From NCBI GenBank assembly GCA_003222395.1, contig QHWB01000068.1, forward strand, positions 1 to 40,793: a stretch of 40,793 nt of DNA, given 5' to 3'. The position numbers and the translations under genes are program-made. Source of the stretch: Acidobacteriota bacterium. GTDB lineage: Bacteria > Acidobacteriota > Vicinamibacteria > Vicinamibacterales > CAVVIG01. The notes under the pieces are model-generated. The model was not told the DNA's origin. It saw nothing but the letters and a program-made list of their open reading frames with translations, and ran no database searches. Position 1 is the stretch's first letter, and every line of letters starts with the position of its first letter. This document shows positions 15,962 through 24,120 of this stretch, piece by piece.

Positions 15962-18430
15962 ATGAGCGGCGAGCCGATGGCCCCCGTGCTCCTGTTCGCA
16001 CGCAGACACGCACGGCTGGTCGTTCTTTCGACGATCGGCGCGGCGCTCGTCGGCGCATGGCTGGTCTCGCGCGTGTCGTTCGACGCGAACATCCTGCGTC
16101 TCCTGCCGCAGCGGTCGCGTTCTGTTGCGAGCTTCCAGACATTCCTTCGCGACTTCGGGAGCCTCGATCATCTCTACGTCCTCTTCGAAGCCGCCGACGG
16201 CATCGGAGAACATACGGGTCTCGTCGATGCCTACGTCGCCGCGCTGCGGCGCGCACCGGACATCGAGTCGGTCGACGCACAGCTCTTCGAACCCGGCAAG
16301 GACTGGTCGTACTTGTCGGACCGCGTGCTCTATTTGCTCGGGCCGGACGGTGCGCGGGCCGCGCTGGATCGGTTCAGCCCCGACGGCGTAGAGCGAGAGC
16401 TGCTGCATGCTCGCGATCTTCTGTCAATGCCCGCGCCACAGGTCAAGGCGATCGTGCAGGAGGATCCGCTCGGACTGCTGGCCCTGACGCGCGATCGACT
16501 AGGGCGGCGAAACGGGCTCATTGCGGCCGACCCGACGCAGGAAGGCTACGTCAGCGCCGACGGCCGGAGTCGCCTCGTCATCGTCAAGCCCAAAGGCGCG
16601 CCGTTCGACGCCGACTTCTGCAAGGAACTGTTCCGGCGCCTGTCCTCCGTCGAAAGTGAAGCGCGGCACAGAGTTGGCGCGTCGGATCCGGAGGCCGCGA
16701 CGGTCACGATCCAAGTGGCCGGCGCCTATCGGGTTGCGCTCGAGGCCGAAGATCTGATCCGGCGCGAAGGCGTTGTCAATGCAATCGGATCGCTGGCGCT
16801 GCTGCTCATCATGGTGTTCGCTCTGTTTCGCACGCCATGGATCATGCTGTACGGATCGATTCCACTCGCGCTCGCGGCGTTGCTCACGCTCGGCGTCAAC
16901 GGCGCGGCGCGCGGCAGCCTGACGCCGGCCACAAGCGGATCCGCTGGCATGCTGTTCGGTCTCGGCATCGACGGCATCGTCGTGCTCTACATGCGGTATC
17001 TCGAGCAGCGGCGACCCGATTCGTCGCCGGAATGCGCCATCCGTCGCATGGCCGGCACGGCGTCGAGCGTCGGACTTGCGCAAATGACGACGGCGGCGAC
17101 GTTCCTTGCACTGCTGTTCGTCGATTTCCCCACGCTGCAGGAGCTGGGTGCGCTCGTCGGCGTTGGGATTCTGATCTGCTGCGGCTTCACGCTCGTCCTG
17201 TTGCCGGCCCTGCTGGGGCGGGGAATCGGCTGTCAGACCGGCCGCCCGTTGGCTTCGGCGTGGCTCGGCCGCTTCGTCTCGCGGGCGGCAACGCCGCTCG
17301 TCTGGGGCGGCGTCGTCGCGACAGTCGCGCTCGGCGCCGCGGCGGTTCGGCTGCGGCTCGATCCCGGCATCGAGAAGCTTCAAGCGCGGACGTCCGCTAC
17401 TGACCTCGAGGAGAAGATCGCGGCCCGGTTTTCGCTGCCGCGCGACGTGCTGCTCGCCGTCGGCGAAAGCCAACATCTGGAGCCGCTCATCGAGGCCGGC
17501 GAACGGCTGACACGCAGCCTCGATGCAAGGATGCCCTCCCGAATCGTCGACACCGGCATAGGCCTGCTGTTGCCCTCGGCGCGCAGTCAGTCGGCGGTCG
17601 CCGAGATGCTGTCGAAATCACGTATCACGCCCGCAAGCGCACGGGAGGCAATCGAGACCGCGGCGGCGCGAATCGGCTTCCGGCCCGGAAGCTTCTCGCC
17701 GTTTCTCGATCGGCTGCCGCGGCTGCTCGATCCGGCGCTGCGCGTGACCTACGAGGGACTGGCCGCGAGCGGCATCGGATCGATCCTGTCGCGCTTCGTC
17801 GCGCGGCGTGACGGACGTTTCGAGACGGTCACATATCTGTATCCGCGAGGCAGCGTCGATTTCGACGCGCTCGGCCGCCTCACGCGGGCGTCCGATCCCG
17901 CCCTCCAGCTCACAGGCCTGCCCATCATCAATCACGAGCTGCGATCGCGCCTCCTCTTCCAGTTCGCGAAGGGTATCGCGATTGGCACGATCGTGGTCGC
18001 GATCCTGATCTACGCGGTCTTCCGCAGCCTCCGGCTGACGCTGCTGGCGCTCGCGCCGACCGCCGTCGGCTTCGTCTGGAGCGCCGGCGTGCTCGCGCTC
18101 GCGCGCGTCGAGCTGGACCTGTTTTCGCTGTTCGCGGCGGTCACGTTCATCGGCATCGCGGTCGACTACGGGATCTACGTGCTCTATCGCTATGCGATCG
18201 AAGGTCACGAGGCCATGCCCGAAGTGCTGGCGCGGATCGGCGCCCCAATCATGATCGCCTGCGCGACGGCGCTCGTCGGCTACGGGACGCTCGTCCATTC
18301 GAGCTACGGACCCTTGCGAGTTTTCGGCATCGTCTCGATCGTGACGCTCGCATGTTGTCTGGTGACGTCAATCGTGTTTCTGCCTGCGTTCGTCATCCAC
18401 TCGGAGCGATGGTCGTCATCTGCGCGGTGA
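15962..18430 (+). CDS. MMPL/RND-family lipid exporter
   Basis: An inner-membrane transporter of about 822 residues with the two-repeat RND layout. One transmembrane helix near residue 20 is followed by a periplasmic domain and five helices (about 270-420). A second helix (about 440), a second periplasmic domain and five more helices (about 650-815) complete it. A charged intramembrane motif is visible in each half: FGLGIDGIVVLYMRY, and GIAVDYGIYVLYRYA with an Asp and Tyr that fit proton relay. MMPL-type exporters in aryl-polyene clusters move the lipid-linked product toward the outer membrane. ATG 15962 was chosen, with ATG 15977 also possible. The 3' end overlaps the glycosyltransferase gene by 22 bases. 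Confidence 0.9.
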   Translation: MSGEPMAPVLLFARRHARLVVLSTIGAALVGAWLVSRVSFDANILRLLPQRSRSVASFQTFLRDFGSLDHLYVLFEAADGIGEHTGLVDAYVAALRRAPDIESVDAQLFEPGKDWSYLSDRVLYLLGPDGARAALDRFSPDGVERELLHARDLLSMPAPQVKAIVQEDPLGLLALTRDRLGRRNGLIAADPTQEGYVSADGRSRLVIVKPKGAPFDADFCKELFRRLSSVESEARHRVGASDPEAATVTIQVAGAYRVALEAEDLIRREGVVNAIGSLALLLIMVFALFRTPWIMLYGSIPLALAALLTLGVNGAARGSLTPATSGSAGMLFGLGIDGIVVLYMRYLEQRRPDSSPECAIRRMAGTASSVGLAQMTTAATFLALLFVDFPTLQELGALVGVGILICCGFTLVLLPALLGRGIGCQTGRPLASAWLGRFVSRAATPLVWGGVVATVALGAAAVRLRLDPGIEKLQARTSATDLEEKIAARFSLPRDVLLAVGESQHLEPLIEAGERLTRSLDARMPSRIVDTGIGLLLPSARSQSAVAEMLSKSRITPASAREAIETAAARIGFRPGSFSPFLDRLPRLLDPALRVTYEGLAASGIGSILSRFVARRDGRFETVTYLYPRGSVDFDALGRLTRASDPALQLTGLPIINHELRSRLLFQFAKGIAIGTIVVAILIYAVFRSLRLTLLALAPTAVGFVWSAGVLALARVELDLFSLFAAVTFIGIAVDYGIYVLYRYAIEGHEAMPEVLARIGAPIMIACATALVGYGTLVHSSYGPLRVFGIVSIVTLACCLVTSIVFLPAFVIHSERWSSSAR

Positions 18431-19083
18431 TCGCCGCGTTCAACGAAGAACGGCACGTCGCCGACGTGGTGGCCGGCACTCGCGCTCACGTCGCCGATGT
18501 ACTCGTCGTCGACGACGGGTCGTCCGACGAGACGGCAGCGCGGGCACACAAGGCCGGCGCGCGCGTGGTGCGGCACGATCGCAACCGCGGCAAGGGGTCG
18601 GCCGTGCGTACGGGGCTGGCGCACGCGCTCAACGGGCCGTACTCACACGTGTTGTTTCTCGACGCCGATCTGCAGCACGATCCCGCTGAGATCCCGAAGC
18701 TCGTCGAGCGCGCGGAGCACGGCATCGGCGATCTGGTCCTCGGCGAGCGCGAGCTGGTGAGGCACGCGATGCCTGCGGCCCGCTATTACTCGAACGTGAT
18801 TGGCAGCCGTATCCTCTCGGCTCTGATCGGCGCCGAGGTTGGAGACTCGCAGTCGGGGTTTCGCCTGATCCGCACCGACTGTTTGCGCGGCGTCAGCCTG
18901 ACCGGAACCGGATACGAGATTGAGACCGAGATGCTGATCAAGCTCGTGAGAGCGGGCGCGCGGATCGAGCGCGTTCGCGTGGGGCGATTGCAGTACGAGG
19001 GCGCGCGGAGCAAGATCCGGCCCGTCCGCGACACATTTCGTACGTGCATGCTCGCGCTGGCGTATCGATTCTTTCGAAGATGA
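18409..19083 (+). CDS. Family 2 glycosyltransferase (dolichyl-phosphate-mannose-synthase-like)
   Basis: A 224-residue GT-A enzyme. The nucleotide-sugar site reads VVDDGSSDET (33-42), the metal-binding DAD is at 85-87 in FLDADLQHDPAE, and the acceptor region around 140-165 reads GDSQSGFRL, as in polyprenyl-phosphate sugar transferases. It has no C-terminal membrane anchor, so it is a short DPM1-like form. It probably moves one sugar from a nucleotide donor to a lipid or to the polyene head group. It is tightly coupled: 22 bases of overlap with the exporter and a 4-base ATGA overlap with the acyltransferase. Confidence 0.9.
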   Translation: MVVICAVIAAFNEERHVADVVAGTRAHVADVLVVDDGSSDETAARAHKAGARVVRHDRNRGKGSAVRTGLAHALNGPYSHVLFLDADLQHDPAEIPKLVERAEHGIGDLVLGERELVRHAMPAARYYSNVIGSRILSALIGAEVGDSQSGFRLIRTDCLRGVSLTGTGYEIETEMLIKLVRAGARIERVRVGRLQYEGARSKIRPVRDTFRTCMLALAYRFFRR

Positions 19084-20000
19084 TGCGCAGCGACTCGAAC
19101 CTCTCGGCGATCCGCTGGCACGCAGGGGCGCTGAATAACGGCGTCGTCTTCGGCGCGACCTACTACGGCGTGACGCACCTCCCGCGCGCCTGCAGCTACG
19201 CAATCGGCCACGTCGGCACCTGGCTGGCGTACCGCCTGATGCAGGATGGAACCCACGCGGTCGTCGACAACCTTCGCGCCATCAGGCCCCAGGCGAGCGA
19301 GCGCGAGCTGCGGTACCTCGCACTGCTCACGTATCGCAGCTATGCGCGCGACACCATCGACTTCATCCGCAGTCTCGAGATGGACCGCGCGCGCCTCGCG
19401 CCGATGATGGCGTCGTTCGACGCCGCCGCCCTCGACGATCTCCTCGCGCAGGGCCGCGGCGTTCTCCTCGTCGGCGGTCACTTCGGCAACTGGGAGCTGG
19501 GCGGCGTCGCGCTTCGGCTGCTGCACGGATATGCCCTTACGGTCATCGGCAAGGCCGAGGCAAGCCCGATCGTCGGCGCGTTTCGCCGCCGGATGCGCGA
19601 CTCGTTCGGCATCGAGACGCTCGAGATCGGCCAGATGCTCGAGACGGCGCTGCGGATTCGCGGTTTGCTTTCGGCGAATCGGATCGTCGCGATGCTGCTC
19701 GATCGGCACATCGGCCGCGACTGCGTGGAGGTGACGTTCTTTGGCCGGTCGACGCCATTCCTGCGAACGCCGGCGATGATCGGCTACCTTTCGGGTGCGC
19801 CGCTGCTGCCTGCGTTCATGATTCGCCGGCCCGATGGACGCTTCGATGGCCTGTTCGGCGAGCCGATCCGTGTCGACGCGTCACAGTCGACGGAGAAGGC
19901 CGTTCATGCGGCGACGCAGACGTTCGCGCGTCAGCTCGAGCATCACATCCGTGAGCGGCCGCATCTCTGGTATCAGTTTTATCCGTATTGGCGGACGTGA
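19080..20000 (+). CDS. LpxL/HtrB-like lipid acyltransferase
   Basis: A protein of about 306 residues of the bacterial lipid A biosynthesis acyltransferase family, with the HxxxxE catalytic motif as GGHFGNWEL (H134, E139) and the later LDRHIGRDCVEVTFFG segment. An N-terminal hydrophobic stretch (about 20-55) would anchor it to the inner membrane. In aryl-polyene clusters this type of acyltransferase is proposed to attach the polyene to a lipid or sugar carrier; lipid A acylation is the alternative. ATG 19080 overlaps the glycosyltransferase stop (ATGATG), and 19083 is also possible. It ends exactly where the convergent dehydratase gene ends. Confidence 0.87.
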   Translation: MMRSDSNLSAIRWHAGALNNGVVFGATYYGVTHLPRACSYAIGHVGTWLAYRLMQDGTHAVVDNLRAIRPQASERELRYLALLTYRSYARDTIDFIRSLEMDRARLAPMMASFDAAALDDLLAQGRGVLLVGGHFGNWELGGVALRLLHGYALTVIGKAEASPIVGAFRRRMRDSFGIETLEIGQMLETALRIRGLLSANRIVAMLLDRHIGRDCVEVTFFGRSTPFLRTPAMIGYLSGAPLLPAFMIRRPDGRFDGLFGEPIRVDASQSTEKAVHAATQTFARQLEHHIRERPHLWYQFYPYWRT

Positions 20001-20435
20001 TTACGCCCGTGGAGCGACGTCGGCGAGCGTGACGCTGCCGGTCGCCACCTCGACACCGTCGGCGAGGACCTCGCCCTCGATCCTGATCAACATCCCGATG
20101 CGGCGCACAACGCGCGCGCGGGCCTCGAGCTGCTGGTTCGGGCGCGCGGCGCTCGGAAACTTGAACGGTCCGAGCGCGGCGAGCCGCAGCATCGGCGTCG
20201 CGCGGCGCTCGTCGCTGGCCGCGGCGAGGCCGCCTGTTTGCGCGAGCAGCTCGATCAGCACGATCGCGGGGACGACGGGGTCGCCCGGAAAGTGGCCCTG
20301 AAAATACCAGTCGTCGGGATGAGCGATGCGCAGCCCGCGCGCCGACATCCCGGGCACGATGTCCTCGATGGCTTCCACCAGGCGCATGGGCGGTCGATGT
20401 GGCAGCGCGTCGACGAGCGAACGACTTGCAGTCAT
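20001..20435 (-). CDS. 3-hydroxyacyl-ACP dehydratase (FabZ-like)
   Basis: A 144-residue hot-dog-fold enzyme that removes water from the 3-hydroxyacyl-ACP and leaves a trans double bond. The catalytic H48 in YFQGHFPGDP and E62 in VLIELLAQ match FabZ, and the opening LPHRPPMRLVEAI is characteristic. With no enoyl reductase in the cluster, the double bonds it makes would persist, which implies a polyene. It is a lone minus-strand gene sandwiched between plus-strand genes. Its start is 25 bases from the divergent AMP-ligase start, and its stop abuts the acyltransferase stop. Confidence 0.92.
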   Translation of the reverse strand: MTASRSLVDALPHRPPMRLVEAIEDIVPGMSARGLRIAHPDDWYFQGHFPGDPVVPAIVLIELLAQTGGLAAASDERRATPMLRLAALGPFKFPSAARPNQQLEARARVVRRIGMLIRIEGEVLADGVEVATGSVTLADVAPRA

Positions 20436-20460
20436 CTGGACAACCGGGCATTCTAACGCC

Positions 20461-21924
20461 GTGTCGGCGAGCGTGATTGCCGAACGGTTTGGTCAGGTGG
20501 CTCGCGACCATCGCGATGCGGCGGCCGTCCGCGTGCTGCCGGACGGCCGCGCGATTTCTTTTGCCGATCTGCGCTCCGATTTCTCCACGATGAGCCGGGC
20601 GTTCGCGGCTGCGGGCCTCGACCGCGCGTCCGCGATCGTGTCGCTCGTCGGTAATCGACCCGAGTTCTTCCCACTGTTCGCCGCCTGTATGGACGTGGGC
20701 GCCGCGCTGATCCCGCTCGGCGACGCGACGGACGCGGAGGTGGCAGCGCTCATCCAGCGCGCGGGCGCGAGCGCTGTCGTCGTCGAGCGGCCGATGCGGC
20801 TGCGCGCAACACGCGAACTGGCGCTCCCTGGAGGCCTGCGTCTGCTGCGGCTCGCCGATCCGGCGGTGGCGCCTGAGTACGGCGAGTCTGTCGTCCTCAA
20901 GCTGACGTCCGGATCGACCGACCTGCCGAAAGCGGCGATCGCGCCGGAGCGGTGTCTGGTCAACGACGGCCGCCACATCATCGAGGCGATGGGCATCACG
21001 CGCGCCGACGTGAACTTCGGCTGCATTCCACTCTCGCACTCGTACGGCCTCGGCAACCTGGTGATGCCGCTCCTCTGGCAGGGAACATCGGTGGCGCTGC
21101 GGCAGTCGTTCAATCCCGCGCAGTTCGTCGAGGACGTCGCGGTCAGTCAGGCGACCATATTCCCGGGCGTGCCGTTCGTGTTCGAGCGGATGAAGACTCT
21201 TGGACTCACGAGCCTGCCGGTGTCGCTCCGGTTGTTGATCACGGCCGGGGCGCGCATCGATCCGGCCACGGTTCGGTGGACGCGCCGGCATCTCGACCGC
21301 AAGCTGCACTCGTTCTACGGCAGCAGCGAAACCGGCGGCATCGCGTACGACGATTCCGACGAGGTCTCCGATCCGCTCGACGTCGGGCGGGCGATGCCCG
21401 AAACGAAGGTGACAATCCGCGTTTCGGACCATGCCGCGTCCGACGGCCGCATCTTCGTCGCCGGAAATGCTGTCGCGAGCGGTTATGCCAGAGCCGGCGC
21501 CGACGCCGTCGCCCAATTCTTCGAGGGTGGCTTCGTGACCGGCGACCTCGGTCACTTCGATGATCGCGGCCGCCTCTTCCTCACGGGGCGCGCATCGCCG
21601 CTCGTCAACGTCGCGGGCCGCAAGGTCGATCCCGCAGAGGTCGAGCGCGCGCTCGTCGACCTGCCAGGCATCTCCGATGCGCGCGTGTTCGGCATGAGAT
21701 CCGACACCCGGGGCCAGGAGGTCGTGGCGTTCATCGTGCGCTCCGACGACTCGCTGACGCCGCTCGCCATCCGTCAGCGCTGCGCGATGACGCTGTCGAC
21801 GTACAAGATCCCGAGACGATTCGTCTTCGTCGATCGCTTTCCGGTCGATCCGCGCGGCAAGGTCGACTGCCGCGCACTCGAGGTTCTCGCGGCCGAGAAG
21901 ACTGACGTGCTCTGGATCCCATAG
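20461..21924 (+). CDS. Acyl-AMP ligase (ANL superfamily)
   Basis: A 487-residue adenylate-forming enzyme that would activate a carboxylic acid with ATP and load it onto the ACP or CoA. The P-loop reads LTSGSTDLPK (148-157), with Asp where Gly is usual. The SYG acceptor-loop region (SHSYGLGN), FYGSSETGG, TGDLGHFDDRGR and the hinge GRASPLVNVAGRKVDP follow. The catalytic C-terminal lysine is in PRGKVD. Its likely job is priming the KS/CLF system with a starter acid, like ApeH-type ligases. The starter is unknown, because no ammonia lyase or chorismatase gene is nearby. GTG 20461 is the start; the frame before it runs into the divergent gene. Confidence 0.88.
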   Translation: MSASVIAERFGQVARDHRDAAAVRVLPDGRAISFADLRSDFSTMSRAFAAAGLDRASAIVSLVGNRPEFFPLFAACMDVGAALIPLGDATDAEVAALIQRAGASAVVVERPMRLRATRELALPGGLRLLRLADPAVAPEYGESVVLKLTSGSTDLPKAAIAPERCLVNDGRHIIEAMGITRADVNFGCIPLSHSYGLGNLVMPLLWQGTSVALRQSFNPAQFVEDVAVSQATIFPGVPFVFERMKTLGLTSLPVSLRLLITAGARIDPATVRWTRRHLDRKLHSFYGSSETGGIAYDDSDEVSDPLDVGRAMPETKVTIRVSDHAASDGRIFVAGNAVASGYARAGADAVAQFFEGGFVTGDLGHFDDRGRLFLTGRASPLVNVAGRKVDPAEVERALVDLPGISDARVFGMRSDTRGQEVVAFIVRSDDSLTPLAIRQRCAMTLSTYKIPRRFVFVDRFPVDPRGKVDCRALEVLAAEKTDVLWIP

Positions 21925-21972
21925 CGGTTTGTCGCACGAAAAGGAGCTCGGACTTCGCCTCGAAGTGTGGAT

Positions 21973-23280
21973 ATGCGCGATTCGGCGGTCGACTGTGACG
22001 TCATCGTGATCGGCGGCGGGCCGGCCGGATCGACGGCTGCGGCGTGGCTTGCTCGCGCAGGGCGATCGGTCATCCTCTTCGAGCGAGACATGTTCCCCCG
22101 CTTTCACATCGGTGAATCGCTGCTCGCGTCGGTCAACGACGCGCTCGCCGCAATCGGGGCGGCCGACATCGTCCGCGCGGCCGGCTTTCCGCAAAAATGG
22201 GGCGCGACCTTCATGTCGGCCGACGGCATCGTCGAGCGGTTTGCCGATTTCGCCGAGGCACCCGGCGTCCCGATGCCACAGACGTGGCAGGTGCCGCGGG
22301 CGACGTTCGATCAGTTGCTGCTGCGACACGCGGCAGCGAGTGGAGCCGACGTGCGTCAAGGCTGTCGCGTGCTCGACGTTGCCGTCGAGGCCGGCGGCGT
22401 GACGGCAACGATTCAGGCGACCAACGGAACCAGCGCCGCGCACGCCGTTCGCGGGCACGCCGTGATTGACGCGTCCGGCCGCGGTTCGGTCCTCTCGCGA
22501 AAATTACGCTTGCGGATCGACGAACCACGGCTCGCCAATCTCGCCGTGTTCTCCCACTACTCGAACGTGCCGCGGCGCGAAGGGCGGCGCGCGGGCGACA
22601 TCCGCATTGTCTCGCGTCCGGATCTCGGCTGGTTCTGGCTCATTCCGATTTCCGCGGAGCTGATGAGCGTAGGCGTGGTGCTTCCGCGCACGGCCGCCCG
22701 CGGATTCCAGGGAGTGGACCACGGCGCGCTGCTCGAACGGGCGATCGGCGAGACGCCAGCCGTCGCGGCGCTGCTCGCGAACGCACGGCGGGAATGGCCG
22801 GTGCGGATCGAGAAGGACTTCTCGTTTGGATCGCGCGCGTACGCCGGCGATCGCTGGCTGCTTGCGGGCGATGCCGGGTCGTTTCTCGATCCCGTCTTCT
22901 CGACCGGGGTGGCAATTGCCGTTGAATCCGGCCTCGAAGCCGCGCAGGCCGCGGCCGACGGGCTCGCCGCCGGCGATCTGTCGGCGCGGACGTTCAGGCG
23001 GTACGCCCGGCGTCAGTATCAACGTTATCGTTCGTTTCGCCGATTCGTGCTCGGCTTCTACACGCCCGAGTTCCGCGAGCTGTTTTTCGCGGAGAATCCG
23101 CCGCTGCGAATGTTCCGCTCCCTCGTCACCGTGTTTGCCGGATACTGGCGGCCGCCACTGACGACGCGCATGTGGGTGGCGGCGTTCTTCGTCCTCGTCC
23201 GCCTACAACGCTGGATCCGGATCGCGCCCAGGCTCGGTGCCCATCCGATGGAGACGCATGGCCCAGCCGCTGCCGGCTGA
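21973..23280 (+). CDS. Flavin-dependent halogenase-like oxidoreductase
   Basis: A 435-residue FAD protein. The dinucleotide-binding GGGPAGS is at 14-20, the FHIGESLL block at 45-51 and the second FAD contact GDAGSFLDPVFSTG at 299-312. It also has WFWLIP (220-225), which fits the WxWxIP signature of flavin-dependent halogenases, and a lysine (K75) in FPQKWGATF at about the place of their active-site lysine. Halogenase-like enzymes occur in xanthomonadin-type clusters, whose products are brominated, so a halogenated polyene is possible. Hydroxylases and geranylgeranyl-reductase-like proteins share much of this fold and remain alternatives. GTG 21967 is another possible start. It overlaps the methyltransferase gene by 23 bases. 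Confidence 0.85.
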   Translation: MRDSAVDCDVIVIGGGPAGSTAAAWLARAGRSVILFERDMFPRFHIGESLLASVNDALAAIGAADIVRAAGFPQKWGATFMSADGIVERFADFAEAPGVPMPQTWQVPRATFDQLLLRHAAASGADVRQGCRVLDVAVEAGGVTATIQATNGTSAAHAVRGHAVIDASGRGSVLSRKLRLRIDEPRLANLAVFSHYSNVPRREGRRAGDIRIVSRPDLGWFWLIPISAELMSVGVVLPRTAARGFQGVDHGALLERAIGETPAVAALLANARREWPVRIEKDFSFGSRAYAGDRWLLAGDAGSFLDPVFSTGVAIAVESGLEAAQAAADGLAAGDLSARTFRRYARRQYQRYRSFRRFVLGFYTPEFRELFFAENPPLRMFRSLVTVFAGYWRPPLTTRMWVAAFFVLVRLQRWIRIAPRLGAHPMETHGPAAAG

Positions 23281-24001
23281 AACGCGGTACTGGAGTCGCT
23301 CCGACGATCGCCAGCGAGTCGTGAACGCGTTGTTCAATCGAGCCGCGTGCCACTACGACCGCATCTGCCGGCTGATGTCATGCGGCTCGGGACAGCGCTA
23401 CCGCCGCGATGCGCTGAGGCGCGCGGGGGTGCAGCGCGGCATGTGCGTGCTCGACGTCGGGATTGGCACAGGATTGCTCGCGCGCGAGATTCTGGACCTC
23501 ACCGGGCCGTCCGGGCGCGTGGTCGGTATCGATCCCTCCCCGGCGATGATGGCGATAGCGCACGAGCAGCTCGCCGTCGGGCTCGTGCAGGGCATCGGCG
23601 ATCGGCTGCCGTTCGGCGATGCCTCCTTCGATTTCGTGACGATGGGATATGCGCTGCGTCATGTCGCCGATCTCGACGCGGCGTTCGACGAGTACCGCCG
23701 CGTGCTGAGGGCCGGCGGCCGCTTGTTGCTGCTGGAGATTACGCCGCCGGAGTCGACGCTCGGCCTCGCGCTGGCGCGCACCTACTTCGGCACCCTCGTG
23801 CCGCTCGTCGTGCGCATCGCGACGCGTGACTCCGCAGCCGCCGATTTGATGCGGTTTTTCTGGGACAGCATCAACCTCTGCGTGCCGCCTGACGCAGTCC
23901 TCGCGTCGCTGCGAAGGGCCGGCTTCGCGGCGGCGCGACGGTCCGTGGTGCACGGCGTTTTCAGCGAATACACCGTCGGCACCACCCATTCGCACGAATG
24001 A
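23258..24001 (+). CDS. UbiE/MenG-like class I SAM methyltransferase
   Basis: A 247-residue methyltransferase. The SAM-binding motif I is VLDVGIGTGL (64-73), with the acidic GIDPSP at the end of strand 2 and the MGYALRHVADL segment typical of the UbiE/Coq5 group. The N-terminal FNRAACHYDRI also matches that group. It would transfer a methyl group to a ring carbon or hydroxyl, perhaps on the aromatic or polyene head. Menaquinone methylation is the alternative, but the position at the end of the AMP-ligase/halogenase-like run argues for a pathway-specific role. The start ATG 23258 lies inside the end of the preceding gene. Confidence 0.88.
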   Translation: MAQPLPAETRYWSRSDDRQRVVNALFNRAACHYDRICRLMSCGSGQRYRRDALRRAGVQRGMCVLDVGIGTGLLAREILDLTGPSGRVVGIDPSPAMMAIAHEQLAVGLVQGIGDRLPFGDASFDFVTMGYALRHVADLDAAFDEYRRVLRAGGRLLLLEITPPESTLGLALARTYFGTLVPLVVRIATRDSAAADLMRFFWDSINLCVPPDAVLASLRRAGFAAARRSVVHGVFSEYTVGTTHSHE

Positions 24002-24083
24002 TCCGCGTACGTGCTGCGCAAGTGAGAGCGCGAATCGAAGCCACCATCAGGAGTCGTGACAACGCTCAATGACGTCCAACGAC

Positions 24084-24110
24084 CGGGCTATAATGCCCGC
24101 GCCTCAGGAG
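24084..24110 (+). promoter_or_regulatory. Putative promoter and ribosome site for the Tes-like gene
   Basis: A perfect TATAAT at 24089-24094 is flanked by an exact 5-base inverted repeat, CGGGC (24084-24088) and GCCCG (24095-24099). A start of transcription near 24101 would give a leader of about 20 bases containing AGGAG at 24106-24110, ten bases before the ATG. The -35 region is weak: nothing close to TTGACA at 16-18 bases. The arms around the -10 could be an operator. Together these support separate transcription of the radical SAM gene and support its start. Confidence 0.55.
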
Positions 24111-24120
24111 AAGATTTCGC

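Noticed and set aside
19816-22458. A long minus-strand open frame (about 880 codons)
   Set aside because: It crosses the dehydratase, AMP-ligase and halogenase-like genes, each with intact catalytic motifs. Its composition is that of a reverse-strand shadow.
5489-24001. Ladderane-type or dialkylresorcinol pathway as the identity of the cluster
   Set aside because: The phytoene-desaturase-like and multiple radical SAM genes of ladderane loci, and a DarB-like ketosynthase with aromatase, are not present. The LolA/MMPL/GT/acyltransferase set fits the aryl-polyene class better.
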